Shown piece after piece: positions 15,862 to 24,830 of a stretch of DNA of 64,000 nucleotides; position 1 is the stretch's first letter, and every line of letters starts with the position of its first letter. Source of the stretch: Aldehydirespirator sp965116965 (GTDB taxonomy: Bacteria > Actinomycetota > Acidimicrobiia > Acidimicrobiales > Aldehydirespiratoraceae); contig OZ220743.1 in NCBI GenBank assembly GCA_965116965.1, positions 3,782,001 through 3,846,000 on the forward strand, given 5' to 3'. The notes below the pieces were generated by a model. It saw only the letters and a program-made list of their open reading frames with translations. It was not told where the DNA came from and did no database searches. A program made the position numbers and the translations under genes.

Positions 15862-17379
15862 GTGGTCAGGCGAGGACGCCCCCGCGTCGCAACCCGGTCA
15901 TCTGCGATCGCCCAACTGCCGTGGCGGTCCGTGGAGAACCCGCACGGAACGCTGCAGGTGCTCGACGACGAGGGACTGTCCACGATCCACGCGGCCTCGA
16001 TGCGGGTACTGGAAGAGCTCGGCATCGAGCTGTGGTCGCCGGACGCTTGCAAGCTCTTCGCCGATGCCGGCGCCATTGTCGAGGGCGAGGTGGTGCGGGT
16101 TGGCCGCGACATCGTGGAGGCCGCGCTGGCCACCGCACCGGCCAGCTTCACGCTCACCCCTCGCGACCCGGTCAAGCAGCTCCGGATCGGGGGCCGCAGC
16201 ATGGCTTTCGGTCTGGTGGCCGGCCCGGCGGCGGTGCACGACGAGATCAATGGCCGTCGCAGCTCCAACATGGCCGACTACGAGAACTTCATCAGGCTGG
16301 CCCACTACTTCAACGCCATCCACATCATCGGCAACCAGGTCGTCGCGCCGATGGAGCTGCCGGCCAACACCCGCCACCTCGACGCCTACCGGGCCAACCT
16401 GGTGCTGTCGGACCTGTCGTACCACTGCACCTCGATCGGCCGGGGCCGGGCACTCGACGGGATCCGGATGATGGCCATCAGCCGGGGCGACACGCTCGAC
16501 GAGATGGCGGAATCGCCCGGGGTGACCACCATCATCAACGTGAACTCGCCGCGCCGCTTCGACGCCGAGATGGCCAACGGGCTGATAACCATGGCCGAGC
16601 ACGGCCAGCCGGCGTCGGTCACCCCCTTCACGCTGATGGGAGCCATGGCCCCGGTGACACTCGCGGCTGCGCTCGTGCAGCAGAACGCCGAGGCTCTGTT
16701 CGGGATCGCCCTCACCCAGCTCGTTCGCCCAGGCGCGCCAGTGCTGTACGGCGCGTTCACCTCCAATGTCGACATGCGCTCGGGCTCGCCCGCGTTCGGC
16801 ACGCCGGAGCAGGTCAAGGCCAACGTGGCGTCGGGGCAGCTGGCCCGCCACTACGGTCTTCCCTACCGGGCGTCGAACTCGAGCGCGTCAAACGTCGTGG
16901 ACGCCCAGGCCGCCTACGAGACGCAGATGTCGCTGTGGGGCTGCATCCTGGGAGGGGCCAACCTCGTGTACCACGCGGCCGGATGGATGGAGGGCGGGCT
17001 GCAGGCCAGCTACGAGAAGCTGATCCTCGACGTGGAGATGCTCCAGCAGACGATGGAGTTCCTGACACCCGTTCCCGTCGCCGGCCCGGACCTCGCCTTC
17101 GAGGCCATGCAGCGGGTGCCCACCGGCGGCCACTTCTTCGGCGACGAGCACACCCTGGAGCGCTACGAGACCGCCTTCTACCCGCCGCTGATCTCGGACT
17201 GGCAGAACCACGGCGCCTGGGCCGACTCGGGCGGGCTCAACGCCACCCAGCGGGCCACCGCCGTCTGGCAGGCGGCGCTGGAGGAGTACGTCGAACCGCC
17301 GCTCGACAGTGCCCGGCGGGAGCAACTCGACGACTACGTCGAGCGCCGCCGGCGCGAGATCGGCGACGGCGAACCCTGA
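15862..17379 (+). CDS. MttB-family (trimethylamine methyltransferase-like) protein, non-pyrrolysine
   Basis: A 505-residue barrel protein of the MttB superfamily. Residues ~30-110 carry the N-terminal family block (HAASMRVLEELGIELWSPDACKLF...), and SVTPFTLMGAMAPVTLAAA and NLVYHAAGWMEGGLQASYEK are typical. There is no in-frame amber codon, so it belongs to the non-pyrrolysine branch, some members of which demethylate glycine betaine with a corrinoid protein. No corrinoid protein gene is visible in the window. The GTG at 15862 fits homology and is preceded by TAAGGT. It faces away from dddP and towards the betaine transporter, separated by a terminator. Confidence 0.82.
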   Translation: MVRRGRPRVATRSSAIAQLPWRSVENPHGTLQVLDDEGLSTIHAASMRVLEELGIELWSPDACKLFADAGAIVEGEVVRVGRDIVEAALATAPASFTLTPRDPVKQLRIGGRSMAFGLVAGPAAVHDEINGRRSSNMADYENFIRLAHYFNAIHIIGNQVVAPMELPANTRHLDAYRANLVLSDLSYHCTSIGRGRALDGIRMMAISRGDTLDEMAESPGVTTIINVNSPRRFDAEMANGLITMAEHGQPASVTPFTLMGAMAPVTLAAALVQQNAEALFGIALTQLVRPGAPVLYGAFTSNVDMRSGSPAFGTPEQVKANVASGQLARHYGLPYRASNSSASNVVDAQAAYETQMSLWGCILGGANLVYHAAGWMEGGLQASYEKLILDVEMLQQTMEFLTPVPVAGPDLAFEAMQRVPTGGHFFGDEHTLERYETAFYPPLISDWQNHGAWADSGGLNATQRATAVWQAALEEYVEPPLDSARREQLDDYVERRRREIGDGEP

Positions 17380-17426
17380 GGCCGAGCGGGCAGGCGAGCG
17401 GACCCGGTCCTCGCCGATGAACGGCG

Positions 17427-17454
17427 ATGGGGCGGGGCCGAAGCCCCGCCCCAT
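17427..17454. terminator. Bidirectional hairpin terminator
   Basis: A perfect 12-bp stem (ATGGGGCGGGGC at 17427-17438 with its complement at 17443-17454) around a CGAA loop. It lies between the convergent MttB-family and substrate-binding-protein genes. There is no long T run, so it is a GC-rich actinobacterial type. Confidence 0.75.
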
Positions 17455-17495
17455 CAACTGTTGGTCTCTCGTGAGGCCTCAGGCCTCGAGAGTGG

Positions 17496-18719
17496 TTAGG
17501 CCGCGGCCAGAGCTGCGGCGATCCACTCGTCGGCCAGAGCGCGGTTGTCCGCGAGCCACTGGGTGGCCAGGTCGGTCGGGTCTGCGCCCTCGTCCTGCTC
17601 CACGTTGGCCAGTGACACGTCGATCACCGACAGCTTCACCACTTCGAAGAGCGCCTCGGCGGCGGGGTTGGCCGCGAGGAAGTCGTTGTTGGCGGTGATC
17701 AGAATGTCGGCCGCTATCCAGCCGATCGGGCACAGGCCGTCGGCGTTGTCAGCCGCCGCCGGGCACTGGTCCGGGCCGATGGCCGCGTAGCCGCCGGAAC
17801 CGTCGGCACCGCGCTGGTCGTGTTCCGCGCCGCCCTCCTGGTTGGCCGGGTTGGAGTCGTCGAGGATAGCGTCGACACCCGCCCAGTAGACGTTGTCGCC
17901 CGGCCGCAGCTGGGTGATGTACCCCGACGGGGTCCAGGTGTAGGCCACCATCGGGACGCCTTCGTTGGCGCTGTCGGCGGCCTGGGCGAACATCGCGTCA
18001 TAGCCGGCGATCGTCTGCTGGATGTTGTCCCAGCCCGAGAACGCGATCTGGTTGGTGATGATGTTGTCGCAGGTCCAGGACTCGGGGCAGCCGAAGATGT
18101 CGGCGATGCCGTTGCCGGGCACGGGGTCGGTAGCATCGAACACAGCCAACGCGTCGGCGTTGCTGTTGAGCTCGTCCAGCGTATAGACGCCGTACTCGTC
18201 GGCGAAGGACTTGGTGATCAGGAAGCCCTGCAGGCCGCCCGCGATCATCTCCTCGCCCACGATCGAGACGTGATCGCCTACCAGCGAGCCGTCGGGCAGC
18301 TCGCCCGCCAGCCACGCCAGGTGGCCCGGGTACCAGCTGTTGGGCCAGAAGTCCATGTCGCCCTGGGCCATGGCCACATAGCCGTTGTTGGGCCCGAGCT
18401 CCAGCTCGGCGGGGTCGGACACGTTGTAGCCCAGCTCCTCGAGCAGCTGCTTGTAGAGCTCGGCCTGGAAGTAGCCCGTGCTCCAGTTGGCCCGGCCGGC
18501 GATCACGTCGACGCCTTCGCCGGGCAGCATCGGCTCCTCAGCCATGGGCTCTTCTTCAGCCATCGGCTCTTCTTCAGCCATCGGCTCTTCGGCGGCCGGC
18601 TCCTCCGCAGCTGGGGCGGGCGTGGTCGTGGTGTCCTCGTCGTCGCCGCAGGATGCGGCGATCAGAGCGAAGGCCGCGAGCAAAGCGAGCATCATGCTCG
18701 CGCGCTTCTTCATTTTCAT
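17496..18719 (-). CDS. Glycine betaine/choline-type ABC substrate-binding lipoprotein
   Basis: A 407-residue OpuAC/ProX-type binding protein. The signal peptide ends in a lipobox with Cys24 (LIAASC), so the protein is anchored to the outer face of the membrane. Residues ~25-65 are an acidic linker with repeats of MAEEEP. The binding domain follows (NWSTGYFQAELYKQLLEELGY, DFWPNSWYPGH). Tryptophans in these segments are of the kind that form the cation-binding cage for trimethylammonium groups. The start ATG at 18719 has a strong AGGAGGG site. The permease and ATPase genes lie upstream on the same strand, 142 bases away. Confidence 0.85.
   Translation of the reverse strand: MKMKKRASMMLALLAAFALIAASCGDDEDTTTTPAPAAEEPAAEEPMAEEEPMAEEEPMAEEPMLPGEGVDVIAGRANWSTGYFQAELYKQLLEELGYNVSDPAELELGPNNGYVAMAQGDMDFWPNSWYPGHLAWLAGELPDGSLVGDHVSIVGEEMIAGGLQGFLITKSFADEYGVYTLDELNSNADALAVFDATDPVPGNGIADIFGCPESWTCDNIITNQIAFSGWDNIQQTIAGYDAMFAQAADSANEGVPMVAYTWTPSGYITQLRPGDNVYWAGVDAILDDSNPANQEGGAEHDQRGADGSGGYAAIGPDQCPAAADNADGLCPIGWIAADILITANNDFLAANPAAEALFEVVKLSVIDVSLANVEQDEGADPTDLATQWLADNRALADEWIAAALAAA
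18529..18590 (-). repeat. 18-bp tandem repeat encoding the acidic lipoprotein linker
   Basis: Three to four units of about 18 bases, each coding MAEEEP on the minus strand, sit between the lipobox cysteine and the binding domain. Unit number could vary by slippage without breaking the frame. Confidence 0.8.
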
Positions 18720-18861
18720 AAGGGTTCCCTCCTAGGGTGGGGCTTGTTGGGCCGGGCCAAAGGTTAGGCGGCGACCGGCCAAGGATCAACACCCGGACCG
18801 GCAACACCGCCGCGGGTTTCAGTCAATGGAAATGACGGCCTCGATGAACCGCAGCGATTTG

Positions 18862-21513
18862 TCAGGCGCTGCCAGCCGTCTCGGGGATGTCGCCGTAGAC
18901 CTTGTTGCGGTCGAACTCCCCGAGGGTCCCTCGCGACGTGGCGAAGATGGTCGCTCCGGCCGCCATCACGAACGCGGACCCGACCCCCGACACGAAGTTG
19001 GTGTCCGCAACCCGCACGATGCTCGCCACCCAGCCGAGGGCGACTATCGCTATGCCGAGTCCGAGACCGGCCACAAGGGCGCTCCAGCGGTAGCGGAGAC
19101 CCTCGTCGATCCCGAACACTCCGATGGCCGGGAACACCAGCGCCAGAGCCCCGATACCGGCGATGAGGGTCCAGATCCCCATCCCCGCGCCGGTTCCTTC
19201 GAAACCGTCGTGGATCACGTCACCGGTGCGCTTAGCCTCCGCGATCTTCGCGGCGATGTCGGCCGCTCTCACACCGGCGAGCGCGAGCGCATCGTTCTCC
19301 ATGCGCCTCATCTCCTGGTAGAGATCGACATCGCCGGCGGCCTCGGCCGCGTCGGCCGCGGCGGACGCTTCAACGGCATCCCTCTGGGCGGCCGCTCCCT
19401 CCTCGGCGATCCGGTCCAGCTCGGCCCGTAACTCCGGGCCGATCACCGACTCGGTGCGAGTGTCGAAGCTCCATCCCGCGTAGCCGCCCATCACCAGCAG
19501 CAGCACGGCGAAGACCGCTCCGATCAGCCTGCCCCAGCCGATGCTGGCCGACAGGGGCCGGCGGGCTGTCATGGGCGCCCGCCACAGCCACGCGATCGCG
19601 CCGACCGTCGCCGACAGGCCGCCGATCACCGCGACCCACACGCCGAATCCGGTTGAATGGACGAGTACGTTGTCGGGCGGGCTGGCCAGCAGGAAGACGA
19701 ACGAAGCCACGAAACCGGCGATGGAGAACACGACCGCCCCGTGCGCTGAGAACCATCCTGAGCCCTCCCCGGGCCGCCACAACGTGGCGAAAGCAGACCA
19801 GATCACGACGGCGGCTGTCAGGGCGATGAAGATGCCGTACCACGACCCCCCGGAGGCGGCCACGCCGTTGTAGCTGTTGGAGATCCACTCGATGTCGCGG
19901 GTGCAGGTCAACTCCCCGACCTCCGCGCCCGACAGGGGATCGAGCGCGACAGTCTCGATCCATTGGCCGGGGCAATTCTCGGTCCGCAGATCGACGTCGG
20001 TGGCCCGGGCATAGGCCGAGACCAGACCGGCGTCCGTCGTCCACGGCAACAGCAGCGAGACGAGCATTATCAGCGCCCCGACGCCGGTGACGATGACCGA
20101 AGTCCGCTCCTTTCCGGAGGCCGGCACGAACGACTCCTCGGGCGTCTCCGGCTCTTCTGCCAGCCTGGAGACCTTCTCGTCCGCCGCGGCCTGGGCCTCC
20201 TCCAGCAGCTTCTCGGGAGTCCGGCGGTTGGCCCAAGCCTTGGCGATGCGGGAGAACAGGTTGCTCGAGTCGGTGTCGGTCTGGCTGAGGCGGTCGAGCA
20301 CGACAGCCACCAGGAAGAAGGCCAGGCCGGCCGAACCGGCCAGGGCGACGTCGAGGTTGGCGATGGCCTGGAACAGCAGCCGGCCCAAGCCGCCCGCGCC
20401 CATGATCGCGGCTACGCCCAACATGGAGATGGCCAGCAGCAGCGTCTGGTTGAGCCCGGTCATGATGGCGGGGCGAGCCAACGGGATCTGCACATCCATC
20501 AGAACCCGCCACTCGGGCGCGCCGTAGGCGCGGGAAGCTTCCACCACATCCTCGGGCACCTGCCGGATGCCGAGGTTGGTCAGCCGTATCAGCGGGGGAA
20601 GCGCGAAGGTCATCGTCACCATCGTGGCCGAGACGAAGCCCACTCCGAAGAAGAAGATGAACGGGAGCATGTAGACGAACGAGTGCACCACCTGCATGGC
20701 GTCCATCACCGGTCTGACCACTTTCCAGGCGCCGTCCACCCTTCCGCAGAGCACGCCTATGGGTATGCCGACGATGACGCAGAGCAGCACGGCCACGCCG
20801 ATGAAGCCGATCGTCAGCGCCGTCTCCCTCCAGAAGTCCTCGCCCAGCAGGCCGCAGATCGTCAGCCCGATGAACGACAGTGCGCCGATCTGGAAGCCGC
20901 GCATGGCCCAGCCCAGAGCGAAGATGGCGATGCACACGGTCAGCCAGGACATGCCCAGCAGCCAGTCGTCCACGATGACGTTGAGCAGCCGCAGGAACGG
21001 CCACTCGATGATCTCGAGGGTGGCCTTCAGGTTGTTGTCCACCCAGAACACCGTCTGCTCGACCCAGTCGCCGACGGGTATCTGCCATTGGTCCAGGACA
21101 GTGTTCTGGCGCGCCTGCGCGACCACGCCGGAACTGCACTCGAGCAGCTCTCCCTCGCTGTCGACGATCGCGTTCTTGCACTCGAACGTCTCGCCGAGCT
21201 CGGTGAACTTGGTGTTGCCCGAGGCCACGACCTCCTTGGGCAGCGTGCGGTACCACCAGATGGCCAGTCCTGCGAGCAGGCCGCCCGCGACCATCCCGTA
21301 GCGGCGGCCCCTGACGCCGCCGAAGATCACCAGCAGCGGCACCACGACGAAAGCGAGCAGGATCAGCCACTCGATGCCGGTCGAGACCCAGTCGACGACC
21401 CGGTCGCCCGCCTCCGGGCTGGTGACGGCGTCTATGAAGCGATCGAGGAAGTGGCCCTGGTACTCATCGCCGTTGGCTTGGGCGAACACGCCGGCTGCGC
21501 CTAGCCCGCTCAC
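18862..21513 (-). CDS. Betaine-type ABC transporter permease with a ~450-residue C-terminal membrane extension
   Basis: An 883-residue protein, far longer than the ~280-370 residues normal for ProW/OpuAB. Residues ~1-430 hold the permease: several membrane helices and the ATPase-contact loop EASRAYGAPEWRVLMDVQIPLARPAI. Residues ~430-883 are extra: an Ala/Glu-rich segment, further helices (e.g. VIVTGVGALIMLVSLLLPW), a periplasmic part with cysteines, a coiled-coil-like Ala/Glu stretch near 735-800, and a final group of helices. I do not recognise this extension. The GTG at 21513 was chosen because it overlaps the ATPase stop as GTGA. It should form the transport pore with the ATPase; the extension may sense osmotic state (speculative). 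Confidence 0.82.
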   Translation of the reverse strand: MSGLGAAGVFAQANGDEYQGHFLDRFIDAVTSPEAGDRVVDWVSTGIEWLILLAFVVVPLLVIFGGVRGRRYGMVAGGLLAGLAIWWYRTLPKEVVASGNTKFTELGETFECKNAIVDSEGELLECSSGVVAQARQNTVLDQWQIPVGDWVEQTVFWVDNNLKATLEIIEWPFLRLLNVIVDDWLLGMSWLTVCIAIFALGWAMRGFQIGALSFIGLTICGLLGEDFWRETALTIGFIGVAVLLCVIVGIPIGVLCGRVDGAWKVVRPVMDAMQVVHSFVYMLPFIFFFGVGFVSATMVTMTFALPPLIRLTNLGIRQVPEDVVEASRAYGAPEWRVLMDVQIPLARPAIMTGLNQTLLLAISMLGVAAIMGAGGLGRLLFQAIANLDVALAGSAGLAFFLVAVVLDRLSQTDTDSSNLFSRIAKAWANRRTPEKLLEEAQAAADEKVSRLAEEPETPEESFVPASGKERTSVIVTGVGALIMLVSLLLPWTTDAGLVSAYARATDVDLRTENCPGQWIETVALDPLSGAEVGELTCTRDIEWISNSYNGVAASGGSWYGIFIALTAAVVIWSAFATLWRPGEGSGWFSAHGAVVFSIAGFVASFVFLLASPPDNVLVHSTGFGVWVAVIGGLSATVGAIAWLWRAPMTARRPLSASIGWGRLIGAVFAVLLLVMGGYAGWSFDTRTESVIGPELRAELDRIAEEGAAAQRDAVEASAAADAAEAAGDVDLYQEMRRMENDALALAGVRAADIAAKIAEAKRTGDVIHDGFEGTGAGMGIWTLIAGIGALALVFPAIGVFGIDEGLRYRWSALVAGLGLGIAIVALGWVASIVRVADTNFVSGVGSAFVMAAGATIFATSRGTLGEFDRNKVYGDIPETAGSA

Positions 21514-22736
21514 ATGAACACCTCCCGCTCGAAGCCGTCTATGAGCTGCTCGACACGGCCCATCTCCTCCATGATGAGACGGGGGTCGAGGTTGCCGACC
21601 AGCTTGCCGTCGTCGTCCACCACCGCGATCGACAGCCCCCGGCCCGCCGCGGCGTACATCTCGTTGAGCGTGGCGTCGGGGCTGCACTTGTCGAAGTCGC
21701 TGCGCAGCGCGGCCTTCAGGTCGTCGGATCCCATCGACCGGACCCGCAGGCCGTCGGCGGCCGTCAGCAGGGCGACCGGCCGGCCCTCATCGTCACAGCA
21801 GAAGCGTCCCGTGACATCGTCGCACAGGGTCATCGCCTGCGAGAGCGAGATGTCTGTGGGGACCGGCTTCGGCTCGGTCATCACCTCGAGGACCTTGATC
21901 ACACGGCCCTGGTCCACGTCCTGGACGAACTCGGCCACATAGCCGGTGGCCGGTTCGGTGAGGATCTCCTCGGGCGTGCCGATCTGCACCACCGCGCCGT
22001 CCTTCATTATGCAGACCCGGTCGCCGATGCGCAGAGCCTCGTTGAGGTCGTGGGTGATGAACAGGATCGTCTTCTTGACCCGGGACTGGATCTCCATCAT
22101 CTCGTCCTGCATCTGGCGGCGGATGAGGGGATCGAGGGCCGAGAACGCCTCGTCCATCAACAGGATGTCGGGGTCCGACGCCAGCGCACGGGCCAGGCCG
22201 ACCCGCTGCTGCATGCCGCCGGAGAGCTGGGCCGGCCTGTGCTCGGCGAACGGGGCCAGGCCCACGAGCGACAGGGCGTGCAACGCGGCCCGGTTGCGCT
22301 CGTCGCGGTCCACCTTCTGCACTTTCAGGCCGTAGCCGACGTTGTCGATCACGTTGCGGTGGGGGAACAGCGCGAAGTGCTGGAACACCATCCCCATCTT
22401 CTCGCGGCGGAAGGCCTGGAGCTGGGTGCCTTCGAGTTGCTGCACGTCCACGCCGTCGACCAGTACCTCGCCGGCGGTGATGTCATAGAGCTTGTTGACC
22501 ATGCGGATGGCGGTGGACTTGCCCGACCCCGACAGGCCCATGACCACGAAGAGCTCGCCCCGGTTGACCTTGAAGTTGACGTCGGTCATGCCGACGACAT
22601 GGCCGGTCAGGCGTTGGACTTCCTTCTTGGGAATACCCGATCGGGCCAGTTCGAGAGCCCGTCCCCGCGGCTGCGGTCCGAAGATCTTGTACACGTCGTT
22701 GAATTCGACGATGGTGTCGCCATTTGTGTCGCCCAT
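21510..22736 (-). CDS. proV: Glycine betaine/proline-type ABC transporter ATPase with CBS domains
   Basis: A 408-residue ProV/OpuAA-type ATPase. Walker A is GLSGSGKST at 67-75, the signature is LSGGMQQR near 170, Walker B is ILLMDEAFSALDP. The N-terminal VYKIFGPQPRGRALELARSG insertion is typical of the betaine subfamily. Residues ~285-400 look like a tandem CBS pair, which in OpuA senses ionic strength. It is the first gene of the transporter operon, coupled to the permease by a 4-bp overlap. Confidence 0.9.
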   Translation of the reverse strand: MGDTNGDTIVEFNDVYKIFGPQPRGRALELARSGIPKKEVQRLTGHVVGMTDVNFKVNRGELFVVMGLSGSGKSTAIRMVNKLYDITAGEVLVDGVDVQQLEGTQLQAFRREKMGMVFQHFALFPHRNVIDNVGYGLKVQKVDRDERNRAALHALSLVGLAPFAEHRPAQLSGGMQQRVGLARALASDPDILLMDEAFSALDPLIRRQMQDEMMEIQSRVKKTILFITHDLNEALRIGDRVCIMKDGAVVQIGTPEEILTEPATGYVAEFVQDVDQGRVIKVLEVMTEPKPVPTDISLSQAMTLCDDVTGRFCCDDEGRPVALLTAADGLRVRSMGSDDLKAALRSDFDKCSPDATLNEMYAAAGRGLSIAVVDDDGKLVGNLDPRLIMEEMGRVEQLIDGFEREVFM

Positions 22737-22789
22737 GCCTTCCCTCGTTTGGTTGCCGCGCAGTACCGGCTGGCTACCCTAGTCGCTTG

Positions 22790-23473
22790 ATGTCCGACGC
22801 TCCAGACAGCGCCCAATCCGCGACCCGGCGCAAGACTAGGGGCAAGTCCCAAGCCCGTGCGTCCAGGCATCAGGACACAACAGCTGGCACGCCCGCTCCC
22901 GTGCTCGACGACGAGACCGCCGCGGCGCTGACCCTCTACAACACCTACCTCGTGGCCGATCGCGAGCAGCAGGCCCACGAGCGCGCCCTGAAGAAGGCCG
23001 AGAGGGCGAAGGACGACGCGGCCGCAGCCGTGCGCAAGCTGAACGACCGCAAGGCCCCTGCCGCCGAGACGGCCGAGGCCGAGGCCAGGTACCGCGAGGC
23101 GGCCGAGGCGCTCCAGAATCTGCGCGGCGGCGACACCTCGGCCCCCGGCGAAGACGACGACACCGAGAATGCAACCGCGGACGACACGGCGGCAAAGCGC
23201 AGCACTGGGGACGCTGAAGACGCCACCGACGACAAGGGCGAACAATCCGAAAGCGCTGCTCCCGAAGACACCTCCAGCGAGAACGCCGAAGATGCCGGAG
23301 GCACGACCCGCGAAGGCTCGCCCCCCGAAGACACCACCGACACCGCAGCCGAAGACACCGACGGAGCCGAAGAGAACGCCGGCGAGGATGCTGGCGAGAC
23401 GTCAGTGGGGGTGGAGGCCTCCGTCGGCGACGAGAACCTGGCCGGTGATGAACCGGCCGGCGTCGCTGGCTAG
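22790..23473 (+). CDS. Acidic low-complexity protein, function unknown
   Basis: A 227-residue hypothetical protein. Residues ~1-35 are basic, ~35-110 form an Ala/Glu/Lys/Arg-rich probable coiled coil (YLVADREQQAHERALKKAERAKDDAAAAVRK in part), and the rest is a disordered acidic tail of Asp/Glu/Thr/Ala repeats. The start ATG at 22790 is supported by the change in composition. Its 3' end overlaps the convergent SDR gene by 72 bases, so the true tail may be shorter. It is divergent from the betaine ATPase. I do not recognise a family. Confidence 0.5.
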   Translation: MSDAPDSAQSATRRKTRGKSQARASRHQDTTAGTPAPVLDDETAAALTLYNTYLVADREQQAHERALKKAERAKDDAAAAVRKLNDRKAPAAETAEAEARYREAAEALQNLRGGDTSAPGEDDDTENATADDTAAKRSTGDAEDATDDKGEQSESAAPEDTSSENAEDAGGTTREGSPPEDTTDTAAEDTDGAEENAGEDAGETSVGVEASVGDENLAGDEPAGVAG

Positions 23474-24172
23474 CAGCAGCGCCGGGCCCACCATCTCGTC
23501 GGGATGGGCCAGGCGGCCCAGCAGCGTTCCCGCGCCCATCGACCGGGCCGCCTCGGGTCCCTGGTTGCGCACCATGTCGGTGTCCACGGGTCCGGGCGCC
23601 AGAGCGTTCACCCTGATGCCTCTGGGGGCGAGCTCGCCGGCCGCGGCTCTTGTGTAGGACAGCAGGGCGGCCTTCATGGCGCCATAGATCGAGAAGCCCC
23701 TCGAGAACATGAACGCCCCCACGCTGATCACGTTGACCACCGAGGCGTGCGGACTCGCCTCCAACTGAGGCAGGCAGGCCTGGACCAGCAGCGCCGGACC
23801 CTGAAGATTCACCTCGAAGGACTTCTGCCAGGCGGCCGCGGTCTGGGCCCCGATCGGCTGAGCCAGGGCGTTGGCCGCATTGTTGACGAGAATGTCGATC
23901 CCGCCGAAACGGTCCACCGCGGCGGCCGCTAGCGCTTCGACCGCGTCGAGGTCACCCATGTGGGTGGGAACCCCCAGCGCCTCGAACCCGGAATCGACCA
24001 AGTGGGTTTCCGTGGCCGCGCACGCCTCCGCGGACCGGGACGCCACGACCACCCCGGCACCGGCGCAGGCCAACCCTTCGGCGATAGAACGGCCGATCCC
24101 CCGCGTGCCACCGGTAACGATGGCAGTGCGATCCGTAAGGTCGAACAGACCGCGATAACTCTCAGGATCCAC
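23402..24172 (-). CDS. Short-chain dehydrogenase/reductase
   Basis: A 256-residue classical SDR. TGGTRGIG is the cofactor loop, NNAANA follows the fourth strand, and the catalytic Ser (VINVISVG region) and Y-x-x-x-K (YGAMK) are in place. The GTG at 24172 gives normal SDR length; upstream extension has no homology. The substrate is unknown. A ~210-bp piece of this gene is repeated at 25268-25480. Confidence 0.85.
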   Translation of the reverse strand: MDPESYRGLFDLTDRTAIVTGGTRGIGRSIAEGLACAGAGVVVASRSAEACAATETHLVDSGFEALGVPTHMGDLDAVEALAAAAVDRFGGIDILVNNAANALAQPIGAQTAAAWQKSFEVNLQGPALLVQACLPQLEASPHASVVNVISVGAFMFSRGFSIYGAMKAALLSYTRAAAGELAPRGIRVNALAPGPVDTDMVRNQGPEAARSMGAGTLLGRLAHPDEMVGPALLLASDAGRFITGQVLVADGGLHPH

Positions 24173-24541
24173 GCCAGGCAGCGTAGACAGGACATGGCGG
24201 CACAGCGCGACGGCCAGACCGGGGGGTGGCGGCGAGTCCGGGCGACCGGCAATGGGCGCAGCCCCGCCGGTCGAACGGGCTCGACGACAGGACCCGCCGG
24301 CCGGGAACAGCAGGCCGGCGGGGCGATCAGACCTTCTAGCGGGGCGAGTCCGCGCCATTTGCGACCCGCCCATCGGCATCGAGAATCCCGGCCTTGGACC
24401 CGAGGGAGAGCGGGTTCGCGCCGAACAGGTCCTCGCGATATATCGCCACCCAAGGTCCATGACTTCCCAAGAACGCTCCCGGAACGCAAGTGCGATGCCT
24501 ATCACAATGCAGTTTGAATAAAATTATGGTACACTATCTGC
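24173..24541. other. 369-bp stretch without a confident gene
   Basis: Lies between the SDR start and the antitoxin at 24542. A short minus-strand frame (SWEVMDLGWRYIART near 24440) might be a scrap of a lost gene. The last ~40 bases are AT-rich and hold the leaderless promoter of the antitoxin (TACACT at 24530-24535, six bases before the ATG). Confidence 0.4.
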
Positions 24542-24790
24542 ATGGTGCAATTGGTTACTCGCATTAGCGACGAGCTTGCGGCCAGCATCGACGAACTCGT
24601 TGCCTCCGGCTCGGTGTCTTCGCGGTCGGACGCGGTTCGAAACGCCCTCGAGCGCTGGATCGACTCAGAGCGGCGGCGTCGCATCGGCGAGGCGATCGTC
24701 GAGGGCTACCAACGGACCCCTCAGACCGACGAAGAACTGGCCTGGGCCGACAGCGGTGCCGCAGCCATGATCGCCGAGGAGCCGTGGTGA
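24542..24790 (+). CDS. Ribbon-helix-helix antitoxin, copy 1
   Basis: An 82-residue antitoxin. MVQLVTRISDELAASIDELV...SSRSDAVRNALERWI is the DNA-binding ribbon-helix-helix; DEELAWADSGAAAMIAEEPW is the conserved tail. It differs from the copy at 30008 at only about ten positions. The ATG follows TACACT by six bases (leaderless). The MazF gene starts 40 bases downstream. Confidence 0.85.
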   Translation: MVQLVTRISDELAASIDELVASGSVSSRSDAVRNALERWIDSERRRRIGEAIVEGYQRTPQTDEELAWADSGAAAMIAEEPW

Positions 24791-24830
24791 CGGGGCCAGC
24801 CTCGGCGCGGCCGTCGTCGGGGCACCCCCA

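Noticed and set aside
15862..17379. Pyrrolysine-containing trimethylamine methyltransferase
   Set aside because: No in-frame TAG occurs in the gene, so it belongs to the non-pyrrolysine branch.
18529..18590. CRISPR or regulatory repeat
   Set aside because: It is an in-frame coding repeat for the acidic lipoprotein linker.
23402..24505. Long start for the SDR gene at 24505
   Set aside because: Classical SDRs begin just before the TGGTRGIG loop; GTG at 24172 gives 256 residues.
24630..24650. GGTTCGAA stretch as a tRNA T-arm
   Set aside because: It is inside the antitoxin gene and no cloverleaf can be drawn around it.
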